A stretch of DNA of 64,000 bases, taken from positions 142,999 through 206,998 of the forward strand of contig DAIDIE010000031.1 of the NCBI GenBank assembly GCA_027459505.1, written 5' to 3'. Shown one piece after another: positions 52,545-64,000 of this stretch. The position numbers and the translations under genes are program-made. The notes beneath the pieces are model-generated. The model searched no databases. It saw nothing but the letters and a program-made list of their open reading frames with translations, and was not told the origin of the DNA. Numbering within the stretch: the stretch's first letter is position 1; every line of letters begins with the position of its first letter. Source of the stretch: Acidobacteriota bacterium. GTDB taxonomy: Bacteria > Acidobacteriota > Terriglobia > Terriglobales > SCQP01.

Positions 52545-54371
52545 ATGAACAGCCAACTGCAGATACGCACCGAACCCCTGAGCCGCAATCCTCACCTGTT
52601 GCGCTGGGTGGAAAAGATTACTCGCCTGACGCAGCCTGCGGCGATTCACTGGGTGGATGGCTCGCAGGAGGAGTTTGACGCCCTGTGCGACGAGATGGTG
52701 ACGCACGGCACGCTGACCCGCCTGAACCAGCAGCTCTGGCCGGGCTGCTTTTATGCCCGCTCCGATCCCAGTGATGTGCAGCGCCTGGAAGATCGCACCT
52801 TCATCTGCTCCTATTCCCGCGAGGCGGCCGGACCGAACAACAACTGGGCTGAACCCTACGAAATGCGCCGCCATTTGCGCCGCCTGTATGACGGTTGCAT
52901 GCGTGGCCGAACGATGTACGTTTTGCCGTTCAGCATGGGGCCACTGCGCTCGCCCTTTTCGCACATCGGGGTGCAACTGACCGACTCTCCCTACGTGGTC
53001 GCCAGTTTGCGAACAATGGCGCGCATTGGCCTGGATGTGTTCCGGGAAATCGACAGGAACGAAAAGCGCGTTGTGCCCTGCCTGCACAGCGTCGGCGCGC
53101 CTCTGGCGCCGGGGCAAAAGGATGTGCCCTGGCCCTGCAATGCGGAGAAATACATCCTGCACTTTCCCGAGAGTCGCGAGATCTGGTCCTACGGATCCGC
53201 GTACGGCGGCAACGCCCTGCTGGAGAAGAAATGCCTGGGGCTGCGGATTGCCTCGGTCCTTGGGCGCGACCATGGCTGGTTGGCCGAGCACATGCTGATC
53301 CTGGGCGTCGAGGATCCGCACGGAGAAAAGACCTACGTGGCGGCGGCTTTTCCCAGCGCCTGCGGCAAGACCAATTTCGCCATGATGATCCCTCCCCAAG
53401 CCCTCGCCGGCTGGAAGGTGACCACGGTTGGTGATGACATCGCCTGGATGCGCGCCGATGAAACGGGCCAACTGCGCGGCATCAACCCGGAAACGGGCTT
53501 TTTTGGTGTGGCGCCGGGAACCTCGGCCGCTACCAACCCCAATGCCATGGCCACCATGACGCGCAATACTATTTTCACCAATGTCGCGCTGACCCCGGAG
53601 GGCGGTGTCTGGTGGGAAGGCATGACCCCGGAGCCGCCGCCGGAGTGCCTGGACTGGCGCGGAGAACGCTGGACTCCCCAAATCGGTTTGCAGACCGGCC
53701 GTCCCGCCGCGCATCCCAACTCGCGCTTTACCGCCCCGGTTTCGCAATGCCCCTCCGTCGACCCGCAATGGGAGGCGCCCGGCGGCGTCCCCATCAGCGC
53801 CATCATTTTTGGTGGACGCCGCGCCAGCGTCATGCCGCTGGTCTACCAGGCCTTCAACTGGACCGCCGGCGTTTATGTGGGGGCGACCATGGGATCGGAA
53901 ACGACCGCCGCCGCGGCCGGAGAAGTGGGCCGGGTGCGGCGCGATCCCATGGCCATGCGACCCTTCTGTGGCTATCACATGGGCGACTACTTCCGGCATT
54001 GGATTCAGATGCAGCGCCGCTTTTCCGTCAGCCCCAAAATCTTTCACGTCAACTGGTTCCGCAAAGACGCGCAGGGCCAGTTCCTCTGGCCCGGCTTCAG
54101 CGAAAATATGCGCGTTCTGAAATGGATCGTGGAACGCGTGCAGGGGCGTTCGCTGGCGCTGGAAACTCCGATTGGCTGGATGCCGCGCTATGACGATATG
54201 AGCTGGGAGGGACTCGATTTTTCCCGCGGCCGCTTTGAGGAACTGCAGAGCGTGGATCGCGCCGCCTGGCGCCGCGAAGTCTTAGCGCACGAGGAGCTGT
54301 TTATCGATCTCCACGACCGGCTGCCACCGGAGATGATCTACGAACGCGAACTGCTGATCTGCCGGTTGTAG
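52545..54371 (+). CDS. pckG: Phosphoenolpyruvate carboxykinase (GTP)
   Basis: 608 residues, the normal length of the GTP-dependent enzyme (the ATP type is shorter and different). The GTP phosphate-binding loop with the reactive cysteine is [15 protein letters not shown] (about 267-281). Other marks are GDDIAWMR for metal binding, [33 protein letters not shown] and NWFRKD. It converts oxaloacetate and GTP to phosphoenolpyruvate, the entry to gluconeogenesis. It is a single gene, with a repeat copy just upstream. Confidence 0.96.
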   Translation: MNSQLQIRTEPLSRNPHLLRWVEKITRLTQPAAIHWVDGSQEEFDALCDEMVTHGTLTRLNQQLWPGCFYARSDPSDVQRLEDRTFICSYSREAAGPNNNWAEPYEMRRHLRRLYDGCMRGRTMYVLPFSMGPLRSPFSHIGVQLTDSPYVVASLRTMARIGLDVFREIDRNEKRVVPCLHSVGAPLAPGQKDVPWPCNAEKYILHFPESREIWSYGSAYGGNALLEKKCLGLRIASVLGRDHGWLAEHMLILGVEDPHGEKTYVAAAFPSACGKTNFAMMIPPQALAGWKVTTVGDDIAWMRADETGQLRGINPETGFFGVAPGTSAATNPNAMATMTRNTIFTNVALTPEGGVWWEGMTPEPPPECLDWRGERWTPQIGLQTGRPAAHPNSRFTAPVSQCPSVDPQWEAPGGVPISAIIFGGRRASVMPLVYQAFNWTAGVYVGATMGSETTAAAAGEVGRVRRDPMAMRPFCGYHMGDYFRHWIQMQRRFSVSPKIFHVNWFRKDAQGQFLWPGFSENMRVLKWIVERVQGRSLALETPIGWMPRYDDMSWEGLDFSRGRFEELQSVDRAAWRREVLAHEELFIDLHDRLPPEMIYERELLICRL

Positions 54372-54387
54372 TGACGGAGCGGTGTGC

Positions 54388-54588
54388 TTAAGCCCTTGTA
54401 CCAACGGGCGCTTCCAAATTCCGCCCGCCAGCAGTCCGCTCCCTCGGAGGCCAATTTGCAGAGCAGTTCGAGATACGGTAGGTGATTTGGTCCCCAGCGT
54501 CGGTCCGAACTATAACGCGCGAGTAGTCTGTCCCGGGTACAGGCTGGACGTCTTCAACGCAACCCTCGGCGGACTTTGGTTTCGTCAT
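54388..54588 (-). CDS. Small hypothetical protein
   Basis: 66 residues, beginning in an ATGA overlap with the stop of the membrane protein upstream, which argues for coupled translation and a real gene. The first half has an alternating beta pattern (YSRVIVRTDAGDQITYRI); the second half is rich in Arg/Gly/Pro. No family is recognised. It lies in a stretch with visibly lower G+C than its surroundings. Confidence 0.4.
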   Translation of the reverse strand: MTKPKSAEGCVEDVQPVPGTDYSRVIVRTDAGDQITYRISNCSANWPPRERTAGGRNLEAPVGTRA

Positions 54589-55481
54589 CGAGTGCCCCCC
54601 TTCTTTTTTACCAGCGACTGAATTGACCCAGCCCTGTCACGCCAACGCCTGATGAAACAATAGAGCGCGTCGGCCAATCCTGCTCCAATTGAAAAATCAT
54701 AGCGTTCCCAGAACGCCCCGGTCGATACGCTGTCTACGCACAAGAAGCCCAGTAGTTCGGCTTCCGGGTTTCCTGGTTGCTCAATGAGCTTTCGAATCGG
54801 CCAGACTATGGTTGAGTTGTACCGCAGGGTTGTGTTGCCGTCAACCTTCTCGGGCCAGTGGGAATTAGTGTAGCCCGGCTCCCTGCGTAAGTTGTTGCAA
54901 ACAAAGCACCGGAGCTCGGGGCGCTTCATGAGCAGCCAAAAGTCTGTATTGGCGTCAACAAAATCTCGCGGATGGCGCATCGCTGGATTCGGATCGTCAT
55001 TGTCTCTCGCCAACGTTTCAACGTATGGTCGGGCTTGGCCTGCGTTCAGATCGTCGATCAAAATGATTTTTACGCATGCGCGGCAATGGACACCAGAGAT
55101 GAGCGAGAACGCCGATGCGATAGCACTCAAAGATGTCCTCAAAGCCAGCCGAATGCTGTGCTCGCTTTCACCTTCTTCGACGTTCCAAAAGGCATCTCGG
55201 AGCGCATGCAATGCGTTGTGGACCTTCTCCGATGCTTCCGCGTACCGCGCCTTTCGGTGCCAGCGGAATTCTTCAACAGTAAGAGCAATTATGGCAAGAA
55301 TAAAAATCCCGCAAAAGAATAGCGGGAAGACTACGCTGCTCGCCTGGGTAAGGATGCGCAGCTTAAACGGCAGTGCCAGTGCTGCGATGATGCTCGCCAC
55401 TTGGACAACCGTTGCAAAACCAACACGTATTGACAGCGCACGCATTCGCGCCAAGCTCCCTTGAGTGCCGATTTTGTGCAT
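54585..55481 (-). CDS. Two-helix membrane protein with GAF-like cytoplasmic domain
   Basis: 298 residues. Two hydrophobic helices at about 20-40 and 48-68 form a hairpin. A helical stretch (about 75-110, EKVHNALHALRDAFWNVEEG) leads to a GAF-like sensor (about 115-280), ending in the strand pair STIVWPIRKLI and AELLGFLCVDSV. Two cysteine pairs, HCRAC and RCFVC, could bind metal or form disulfides. Base composition is lower in G+C than the flanks and it separates two housekeeping genes, suggesting acquisition by transfer. The function is unknown; a membrane-linked sensor or effector is a guess. Confidence 0.6.
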   Translation of the reverse strand: MHKIGTQGSLARMRALSIRVGFATVVQVASIIAALALPFKLRILTQASSVVFPLFFCGIFILAIIALTVEEFRWHRKARYAEASEKVHNALHALRDAFWNVEEGESEHSIRLALRTSLSAIASAFSLISGVHCRACVKIILIDDLNAGQARPYVETLARDNDDPNPAMRHPRDFVDANTDFWLLMKRPELRCFVCNNLRREPGYTNSHWPEKVDGNTTLRYNSTIVWPIRKLIEQPGNPEAELLGFLCVDSVSTGAFWERYDFSIGAGLADALYCFIRRWRDRAGSIQSLVKKKGGTR

Positions 55482-55502
55482 TCTTGTCCATCTGTCTGAA
55501 TT

Positions 55503-56735
55503 ATGTCAATGGCAACATCGAGCTCCGGGATTAAGCAGTTACGCCATTCGGCGCGTCACGCCGCCTTCGCCGGCTTCCTGGGCTGGACGCTGGATGCGTT
55601 CGACTTTTTTGTTGTCATCCTGCTGGTCGGAACCCTCGCGGCGTCCTTTCACGTTTCCAAGGCGGCCATCATCTGGAGTCTCACGCTGACGCTGGCGTTT
55701 CGTCCCGTGGGCGCGTTGCTCTTCGGATTGCTGGCCGACCGCTTTGGCCGCCGCAAGCTGCTGATTGCCAATATCGTCTTTTTTTCCGCCATCGAGGTGC
55801 TGTGCGGCTTTGCTCCCAGCTACACCATCTTCCTTATCCTGCGTGCCCTCTACGGGATCGGCATGGGTGGCGAGTGGGGTGTGGGTGCGTCACTGGTGAT
55901 GGAAACCAGCACCCCCCGTGCCCGCAGTTTGCTCTCCGGGGTGCTGCAAAGCGGCTATTCCATGGGATACCTTCTGGCGGCGGTGGCGGCGCGTTTCGTG
56001 TTGCCCGGCCTGGGCTGGCGCTGGATGTTCTGGCTCGGCGGACTTCCAGCCCTGTTGGCCTTTTATGTGAACGCTAAAGTGCCGGAGCCGGAGGCTTGGC
56101 GGCAGCACCGCCAGCCCAGCCTGGGCGCTATCTTGCGCCAGCTCCGGCCCTATTGGCGGCAGTTTGCCTACCTCATCGCGCTCATGACCTTGATGATGTG
56201 CCTCTCGCACGGCACGCAGGACCTCTATCCCGATTTTCTCGCCAGCGTGCATCGCTTTACGCCAGCCTCCGTTGCCGGCCTGGTCGTTCTCTACAACATC
56301 GCCGCCATTGCCGGGGCGATCCTTTTTGGATTTGTTTCCGGGCGGGCTGGGCGGCGGCGGGGCATGCTGCTCGCCCTCGCGTTGTCACTCCTCTGCATCC
56401 CCATCTGGGCCTACAGCCATAGCTATGGCCTGCTCGCCCTGGGCGCCTGTCTGATGCAGGTGGGCGTGCAGGGCGCCTGGGGTGTGATCCCCGTGCACCT
56501 GAATGAACTTGCCCCGGACGCGGCGCGCAGCCTGGTTCCTGGCCTGGCGTATCAGATGGGCATCCTGATCGCCGCTCCCACCAACACCGTCGAGTACGCC
56601 CTGCGCAGTCATTTTGGCTACAGCAACGCCCTCGCGCTGTTTGAGCTGATCACTATTGTCAGTGTCTCGCTCGCGGTAACACTGGGTCCGGAACGTGCCG
56701 GAAGGTCGTTTGTGGGAGCCCGGGTGACCGCCTAG
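55503..56735 (+). CDS. MFS transporter, sugar/organic-acid carrier type
   Basis: 410 residues with twelve predicted transmembrane helices. The first-loop motif is [20 protein letters not shown] (G-x-x-x-D-R-x-G-R-R), with an early acidic motif in [15 protein letters not shown], and [16 protein letters not shown] in helix 4-5. This combination is typical of proton symporters of the sialate/lactate/aromatic-acid MFS groups. The substrate is unknown. Its TAG shares the palindrome CTAG with the murA stop on the other strand, so the two genes overlap tail to tail by 4 bases. Confidence 0.85.
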   Translation: MSMATSSSGIKQLRHSARHAAFAGFLGWTLDAFDFFVVILLVGTLAASFHVSKAAIIWSLTLTLAFRPVGALLFGLLADRFGRRKLLIANIVFFSAIEVLCGFAPSYTIFLILRALYGIGMGGEWGVGASLVMETSTPRARSLLSGVLQSGYSMGYLLAAVAARFVLPGLGWRWMFWLGGLPALLAFYVNAKVPEPEAWRQHRQPSLGAILRQLRPYWRQFAYLIALMTLMMCLSHGTQDLYPDFLASVHRFTPASVAGLVVLYNIAAIAGAILFGFVSGRAGRRRGMLLALALSLLCIPIWAYSHSYGLLALGACLMQVGVQGAWGVIPVHLNELAPDAARSLVPGLAYQMGILIAAPTNTVEYALRSHFGYSNALALFELITIVSVSLAVTLGPERAGRSFVGARVTA

Positions 56736-58009
56736 CTCCGGATCAACTGCCCCAGCCGCCGCACCGCGCCACCCACGCTTTTCAGCTTTTCTTCCAGGCG
56801 TTCATAGCCGCGGTCCAGGTGATAGATGCGATCAATAATCGTCTCGCCTTCCGCCGCCAAGGCGGCTATCACCAGGGAGGCGCTGGCGCGCAAATCACTG
56901 GCCTGCACCGCGGCCCCCATCAGCGGAGCGGGGCCGCGCACGATGGCGCGGTTGCCTTCGATCTTGACGTTGGCGCCCATGCGATTGAGTTCCTGCGCGT
57001 GCATGAAGCGGTTTTCGAAAATGGTTTCGGTAATCACCGCCGCGCCCTGGGCCTGGGTCATCAGCGCCATGTATTGCGCCTGCAAATCGGTGGCGAAACC
57101 GGGATGCTCCTCGGTGGTGGCATCCACGCTGACCAGTGGCGGGCCCGGCTTGACGCGCACCGCGTCGGCTTTTACTTCAAGTGTGGCGCCACTCTCCTGC
57201 AGCCGGTCCAGCAGTGCCTGCAGATGGGGCGGATGGCAGTGCGCCACCTCCAATTCGCCGCCGGTGATCAGGCCGGCCAGGATGAAGGTGCCCGCCTCAA
57301 TGCGGTCGGGAATAATCTTGTGCTGCGCGCCATGCAGGCTGCTGACGCCCTCTACGCGGATCGTGGGGGTGCCGGCGCCTTCAATCCGCGCGCCCATGCG
57401 GGTGAGCAGATCGGCGAGATCGACCACTTCCGGCTCCCGCGCGCAGTTTTCCAGAATCGTTTCGCCCTCAGCCAGCGTCGCCGCCATCAGAACATCTTCG
57501 GTGCCGGTCACGGTAATGCGGTCAAAAACGTAACGGGCGCCCCGCAGCCGCTCGGCGCGCGCGATCACGTACCCGTGCTCCTGGGTGATGCTGGCGCCCA
57601 GCTTCTCCAGGCCCTTCAAGTGCAGATCAATCGGCCGCGCTCCAATCGCGCAGCCGCCGGGCAGTGAAACCCGCGCAAACCCGGTGCGGGCCAGCAGCGG
57701 ACCCAGCACCAGCGTGGAAGCGCGCATGGTTTTTACCAGCTCGTAGGGCGCTTCCGAGTGCTGAATCTGTCCGGCTTTGAGGGTGACCCGGTGGCGCATG
57801 CGCCCGCTGCCGCAGTCGGCTTCCACGCCCATACTCTCCAGCAGTTTGCGCGTGGTTTGCAGGTCACGCACGTCGGGCACGTTTTCCAGCGTGACCGGCT
57901 CGGCGCTGAGCAGGCAGGCTGCCATAGCGGGAAGCGCCGCGTTTTTCGCGCCGCTGACACGAATTGTGCCCTGCAAAGGGGCGCCACCTCGAATGACTAG
58001 CTTGTCCAG
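56732..58009 (-). CDS. murA: UDP-N-acetylglucosamine 1-carboxyvinyltransferase, likely CTG start
   Basis: 425 residues if started at the CTG at 58009, which follows GAGGAG by six bases and gives the conserved N-terminus (M)[13 protein letters not shown]. With this start the substrate-binding lysine in [13 protein letters not shown] is number 22, as in E. coli. The first conventional start is a TTG at 57976, which would cut off the first strand, and an in-frame TAA blocks anything further up. The active-site cysteine (C120, [11 protein letters not shown]) is present, as in fosfomycin-sensitive enzymes. MurA adds enolpyruvate to UDP-GlcNAc, the first step of peptidoglycan synthesis. Confidence 0.93.
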   Translation of the reverse strand: MDKLVIRGGAPLQGTIRVSGAKNAALPAMAACLLSAEPVTLENVPDVRDLQTTRKLLESMGVEADCGSGRMRHRVTLKAGQIQHSEAPYELVKTMRASTLVLGPLLARTGFARVSLPGGCAIGARPIDLHLKGLEKLGASITQEHGYVIARAERLRGARYVFDRITVTGTEDVLMAATLAEGETILENCAREPEVVDLADLLTRMGARIEGAGTPTIRVEGVSSLHGAQHKIIPDRIEAGTFILAGLITGGELEVAHCHPPHLQALLDRLQESGATLEVKADAVRVKPGPPLVSVDATTEEHPGFATDLQAQYMALMTQAQGAAVITETIFENRFMHAQELNRMGANVKIEGNRAIVRGPAPLMGAAVQASDLRASASLVIAALAAEGETIIDRIYHLDRGYERLEEKLKSVGGAVRRLGQLIRS

Positions 58010-58190
58010 GGAAAACTCCTCGGCGGCAAGCTCTTGATGCCGCTTTTAGTTAAGCAGCAGGCTACCACAGCGCGAGGGGCGCTGTTGAGAGCTTCAGCCC
58101 GCGTGGACAGCCAGAAGTGGACAGCCAGGAAATGGCTGAGGGGGAGTCGAAGCGAGCGCTCCAGGTCCGCTGCCATAATAGTGCAAGCCC

Positions 58191-59096
58191 ATGACCCGCG
58201 ACGAACTTCGCCATATCCGTGAAAAGCTTCTCCGCAACCGCGTCCCCCAACACCTGAGCGGCGAGACGCTGGCACGCTTTGTTGAGGAGAATGGCTTGGC
58301 TGCATTCCGCCCCCAGGGACATCGTCGCGAACCTGCCTTCCCCGCGCTGGAACTGCTGGTTTCCCCTGCCCACGCGGCAGAGGTGGCCGCTGAGCCAGGC
58401 GAGCGCGGCAGCCAGGTGTTGCATCAACTTCTCGAACAGCAGATCGAAACTAACCGCATCCTCGAGTTGGAGATTTGGCCCGGAGAACGGGTCTACAGCT
58501 CGCGGGAGTTGCTGCCTTTCCTGTATGCCACGCTGGGGGACCGCCATCCCGAAAAGGATTTCCGGCAGCAGGTGAAAAGTAAAAGGCTCAGTACTTTGGC
58601 AGGGGAGGCTTATGAACAGCTTTTGCGCCACAAGCACGGGCTCAGCCGTAGCCGTCTGCGGGAACTATTGGGGGGCGAACGGGTCTCCGATTTCGCGGTC
58701 GAGCGCGCGGTGGCGGAGTTGAGTCCCACGCTCAAGGTTTTGCGGGTGGGCGCCATGGACGGAGAGCCGCTTTGGCAGGCCACCGCGCACGCCCTGCCAG
58801 AAGAGTTGCAGCAGGCGCAGTCGGTTTCCAAGCTGGAAGCGGCTGCCGCCCTGATTTCCAAGTATCTGGACTGGCAATATGTCTCGGAGCCGGAGGAGAC
58901 CGCCACGTATTTCGGTCCCGTCCTGAGCCGCACCAGGATGGCTGGCGCATTTAAGGGGCTGGAGGCGGCCCGGGAGCTCGTTGCCGAGCCATTAGAGGGA
59001 CGACCAGCCGTCCGGCTGGCCCATTCGCCCCCGCCCGCCGTGCTGCTGGGCGATTACGTAGCCCCAGTGGAAGATTCCGCGCCGGCCGAACGCTGA
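58191..59096 (+). CDS. Conserved hypothetical protein
   Basis: 301 residues, mainly helical, soluble, with no signal peptide. The central part (about 120-180, FRQQVKSKRLSTLAGEAYEQ, then LSRSRLRELLGGERVSDFAV) looks like a winged-helix or tandem helix-turn-helix arrangement. A later stretch (LISKYLDWQYVSEPEETATY) is also conserved-looking. I do not recognise a characterised family. It is divergent from murA and stands alone, 153 bases before the str operon promoter. Confidence 0.6.
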   Translation: MTRDELRHIREKLLRNRVPQHLSGETLARFVEENGLAAFRPQGHRREPAFPALELLVSPAHAAEVAAEPGERGSQVLHQLLEQQIETNRILELEIWPGERVYSSRELLPFLYATLGDRHPEKDFRQQVKSKRLSTLAGEAYEQLLRHKHGLSRSRLRELLGGERVSDFAVERAVAELSPTLKVLRVGAMDGEPLWQATAHALPEELQQAQSVSKLEAAAALISKYLDWQYVSEPEETATYFGPVLSRTRMAGAFKGLEAARELVAEPLEGRPAVRLAHSPPPAVLLGDYVAPVEDSAPAER

Positions 59097-59249
59097 TTTG
59101 ATCGGGATTCAAGGGCGCTGGCCCGCCGGGTGGCTAGCCGGGTGGCTGGAGCTTGGCTACCATGATCGTTCCTGAACCCACCTGCGTCCCACCCGCGGGC
59201 GCCGGGTTTGCCCTGAACGCCCCCTTCCGTCTCCATTCGTCACCATCCG

Positions 59250-59279
59250 TTGACAGAGTTGTCGCACCCTTGTTAGGAT
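59250..59279 (+). promoter_or_regulatory. Sigma-70-type promoter of the str operon
   Basis: A perfect TTGACA (59250-59255), 18 bases, then TAGGAT (59274-59279), directed toward rpsL. It is the best housekeeping promoter match seen in the window, as expected for ribosomal protein genes. Confidence 0.7.
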
Positions 59280-59678
59280 TGAAGAGTTTCGCGAGCAGTT
59301 GAAGGTGTCTCCAGGAGCCGCGTTTACCACGGTTCCGTGCAGCCAGGGTCTCGGCCCTGTTCTTCCTCGCTGAAAACGTCTGCGACACTCCCGGCCATCG
59401 GGACTATGCGGACGACCACCGCTCCGATACGGAGCCGCCCCGGAAGGCCGGGCGCTGGCGTAACGTCGAGCGGGGAATCCTTCGGGATGTCATTTGATTT
59501 TGCCTGCGGCTGCGCGCCGTCAGGTATGAGTTTGTGCGCCAGGGCTGGCCTGTTTCCGTGAGCAGTGGCAGAGGAAACGGGTGAAAAGCGGTGCGGTTTC
59601 CGGCCTGATTTCAGGTACGGGTAATGACGCGTGTGCCCACCAGCCGGTGGCATTTGAGTTTGGATACGGGAGTAAGGC
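59280..59678 (+). promoter_or_regulatory. Leader of the str operon, about 390 bases
   Basis: No gene is seen. Alternative pairings are possible: GTTTCC at 59552-59557 (part of a 9-bp arm 59549-59557) and GTTTCC at 59596-59601 can both pair with GGAAAC at 59573-59578. A leader of this length could serve ribosomal-protein feedback control. No T-run follows either hairpin. Confidence 0.4.
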
Positions 59679-60053
59679 GTGCCTACATTCAATCAATTGG
59701 TCCGCAAAGGTCGTGAGAAGGCGCGGTACAAGACGCCGTCGCCAGCCCTGCAGCAGTGTCCGCAGAAGCGCGGGGTTTGCACCCGCGTCTACACCCAGAC
59801 GCCCAAGAAGCCGAACTCGGCGCTGCGCAAGGTCGCCCGCGTTCGTCTCACCAACGGGATCGAGGTGACGACCTACATTCCCGGCATCGGCCACAACCTG
59901 CAGGAGCACTCGATCGTGCTGATCCGCGGCGGCCGTGTGAAAGACCTGCCGGGCGTGCGCTACCACGTGGTGCGCGGCACCATGGACGCGGTGGGCGTGC
60001 AGAACCGCAAACAGGCGCGCTCCAAGTACGGCGCCAAGCGGCCCAAGGCCTAA
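59679..60053 (+). CDS. rpsL: 30S ribosomal protein S12
   Basis: 124 residues from a GTG with GGGAGTAAGG just before it. The decoding loop reads [19 protein letters not shown] with lysine 43, the wild-type residue associated with streptomycin sensitivity. The second loop is [17 protein letters not shown], also wild type. First gene of the str operon. Confidence 0.98.
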   Translation: MPTFNQLVRKGREKARYKTPSPALQQCPQKRGVCTRVYTQTPKKPNSALRKVARVRLTNGIEVTTYIPGIGHNLQEHSIVLIRGGRVKDLPGVRYHVVRGTMDAVGVQNRKQARSKYGAKRPKA

Positions 60054-60125
60054 GGATTTCCGGCCGGCTGGCGCGCCCGGAAGGCGGTCGCCGCAGGCCA
60101 GCAGAGACAAGACAGAGGAAACGCA

Positions 60126-60596
60126 ATGCCACGCAAAGGACACACTGAAAAGCGCGAAGTGCTGCCGGATCCCATTCATAACTCGCAGCTGGTGACCAAG
60201 TTCATCAACTCGCTGATGTGGGGCGGCAAGCGCACCAAGGCGCAGAACATCTTCTACGAGGCCCTCGACAAAGTCGGGCAGAAGGGCAATGACGAGCCGC
60301 TGAAGCTGTTCAAAAAAGCGGTGGAGAACGTCAAGCCCGTGGTGGAAGTGAAGACTCGCCGTGTTGGCGGCGCCAACTATCAGGTTCCGGTGGAGGTGAA
60401 TCCTACCCGCCGTCAGAGCCTGGCCGTGCGTTGGTTAATCACCTATGCGCGCCAGCGCAGCGAAAAAGGCATGGTCGACAAGTTGACCGCCGAACTGCTC
60501 GATGCCGCGAACAACCGTGGTGGCGCGGTGAAGAAGAAGGAAGACGTGCATCGCATGGCCGACGCCAACAAGGCGTTCGCCCATTACCGCTGGTAG
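60126..60596 (+). CDS. rpsG: 30S ribosomal protein S7
   Basis: 156 residues, AGAGGAAA before the ATG. Typical S7 segments are [36 protein letters not shown] and [20 protein letters not shown]. It binds the 3' major domain of 16S rRNA and in enterobacteria also represses its own operon. It lies 72 bases after rpsL. Confidence 0.98.
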   Translation: MPRKGHTEKREVLPDPIHNSQLVTKFINSLMWGGKRTKAQNIFYEALDKVGQKGNDEPLKLFKKAVENVKPVVEVKTRRVGGANYQVPVEVNPTRRQSLAVRWLITYARQRSEKGMVDKLTAELLDAANNRGGAVKKKEDVHRMADANKAFAHYRW

Positions 60597-60670
60597 TCGC
60601 TACCTCGCCGCGGTTGTCCAGGTTTGCCGGGAGGCTGTAGCCCCTCCCCTCTGAGTGAAAGCAGTTTTTT

Positions 60671-62761
<2,091 letters not shown>

Positions 62762-62843
62762 ACAGTTTCCGACAAAAGTCGTGCCGGGGCGCGGCTCCGG
62801 TGAGCAGTACCAGCTTCAAAACGCAGCCGAGGAGCAGAGCAAT

Positions 62844-64000
<1,157 letters not shown>

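Overview
The window is GC-rich, densely coded DNA of a free-living, motile, didermic bacterium. The mix of genes suggests a member of the Acidobacteriota or a near relative: an exopolysaccharide locus with GDP-heptose genes, a GTP-type PEP carboxykinase, a short H-NS/histone-like 'RRIAEAQKRRWAKVRAARQ' protein and CheX-type chemotaxis. This assignment is an inference from gene content. No 16S or other diagnostic RNA gene is present.

Layout. (1) 1-10.8 kb, plus strand: the end of a glycosyltransferase, then a tightly packed operon. It starts with export and polymerisation genes (Wza-like protein, TPR membrane protein, O-antigen ligase/polymerase). It continues with a complete set for GDP-D-glycero-D-manno-heptose (gmhA, hddA, gmhB, hddC), plus a transaldolase that could supply sedoheptulose 7-phosphate, and three tailoring NAD(P)-enzymes. 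A secreted beta-helix protein converges on it. (2) 14-18 kb, minus strand: rmlB, rmlA and rmlC for dTDP-rhamnose-type sugars, followed by a UDP-sugar epimerase pseudogene carrying a nonsense codon and a frameshift. rmlD is absent. (3) 18-33.5 kb, housekeeping: the MsrPQ periplasmic methionine sulfoxide repair pair, a DUF2231 membrane protein, an AddAB-like helicase-nuclease pair, hpt, deoC, an RsbU-type GAF/PP2C phosphatase, lysA, thpR, a HAD hydrolase and a small basic protein. (4) 34.5-43.8 kb: a chemotaxis locus (HDOD, CheY, CheX; then MCP, CheW, CheA, CheR, HDOD, CheB), preceded by sequences that match the sigma-28 (FliA) promoter. (5) 44-52 kb: CBS protein, aminotransferase, GGDEF response regulator, ACT/DUF5612 protein and an ABC-type exporter (two permeases plus an adaptor, no ATPase). 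(6) 52.5-59 kb: pckG, a two-gene low-GC insertion, an MFS carrier, murA (apparently with a CTG start) and an unknown gene. (7) 59.2-64 kb: the str operon rpsL-rpsG-fusA-tuf with its own promoter and a long leader; tuf runs off the end.

The most unusual structure is a dispersed intergenic repeat of about 173 bp, present in eight copies between 16.6 and 52.5 kb. All copies lie in the same orientation whatever the direction of the flanking genes, with sharp ends and conserved palindromes. Its central domain is cleanly missing from one copy, and extra GC-rich hairpins have been added in two others. It creates many spurious small ORFs and is absent from the polysaccharide operon and the str operon.
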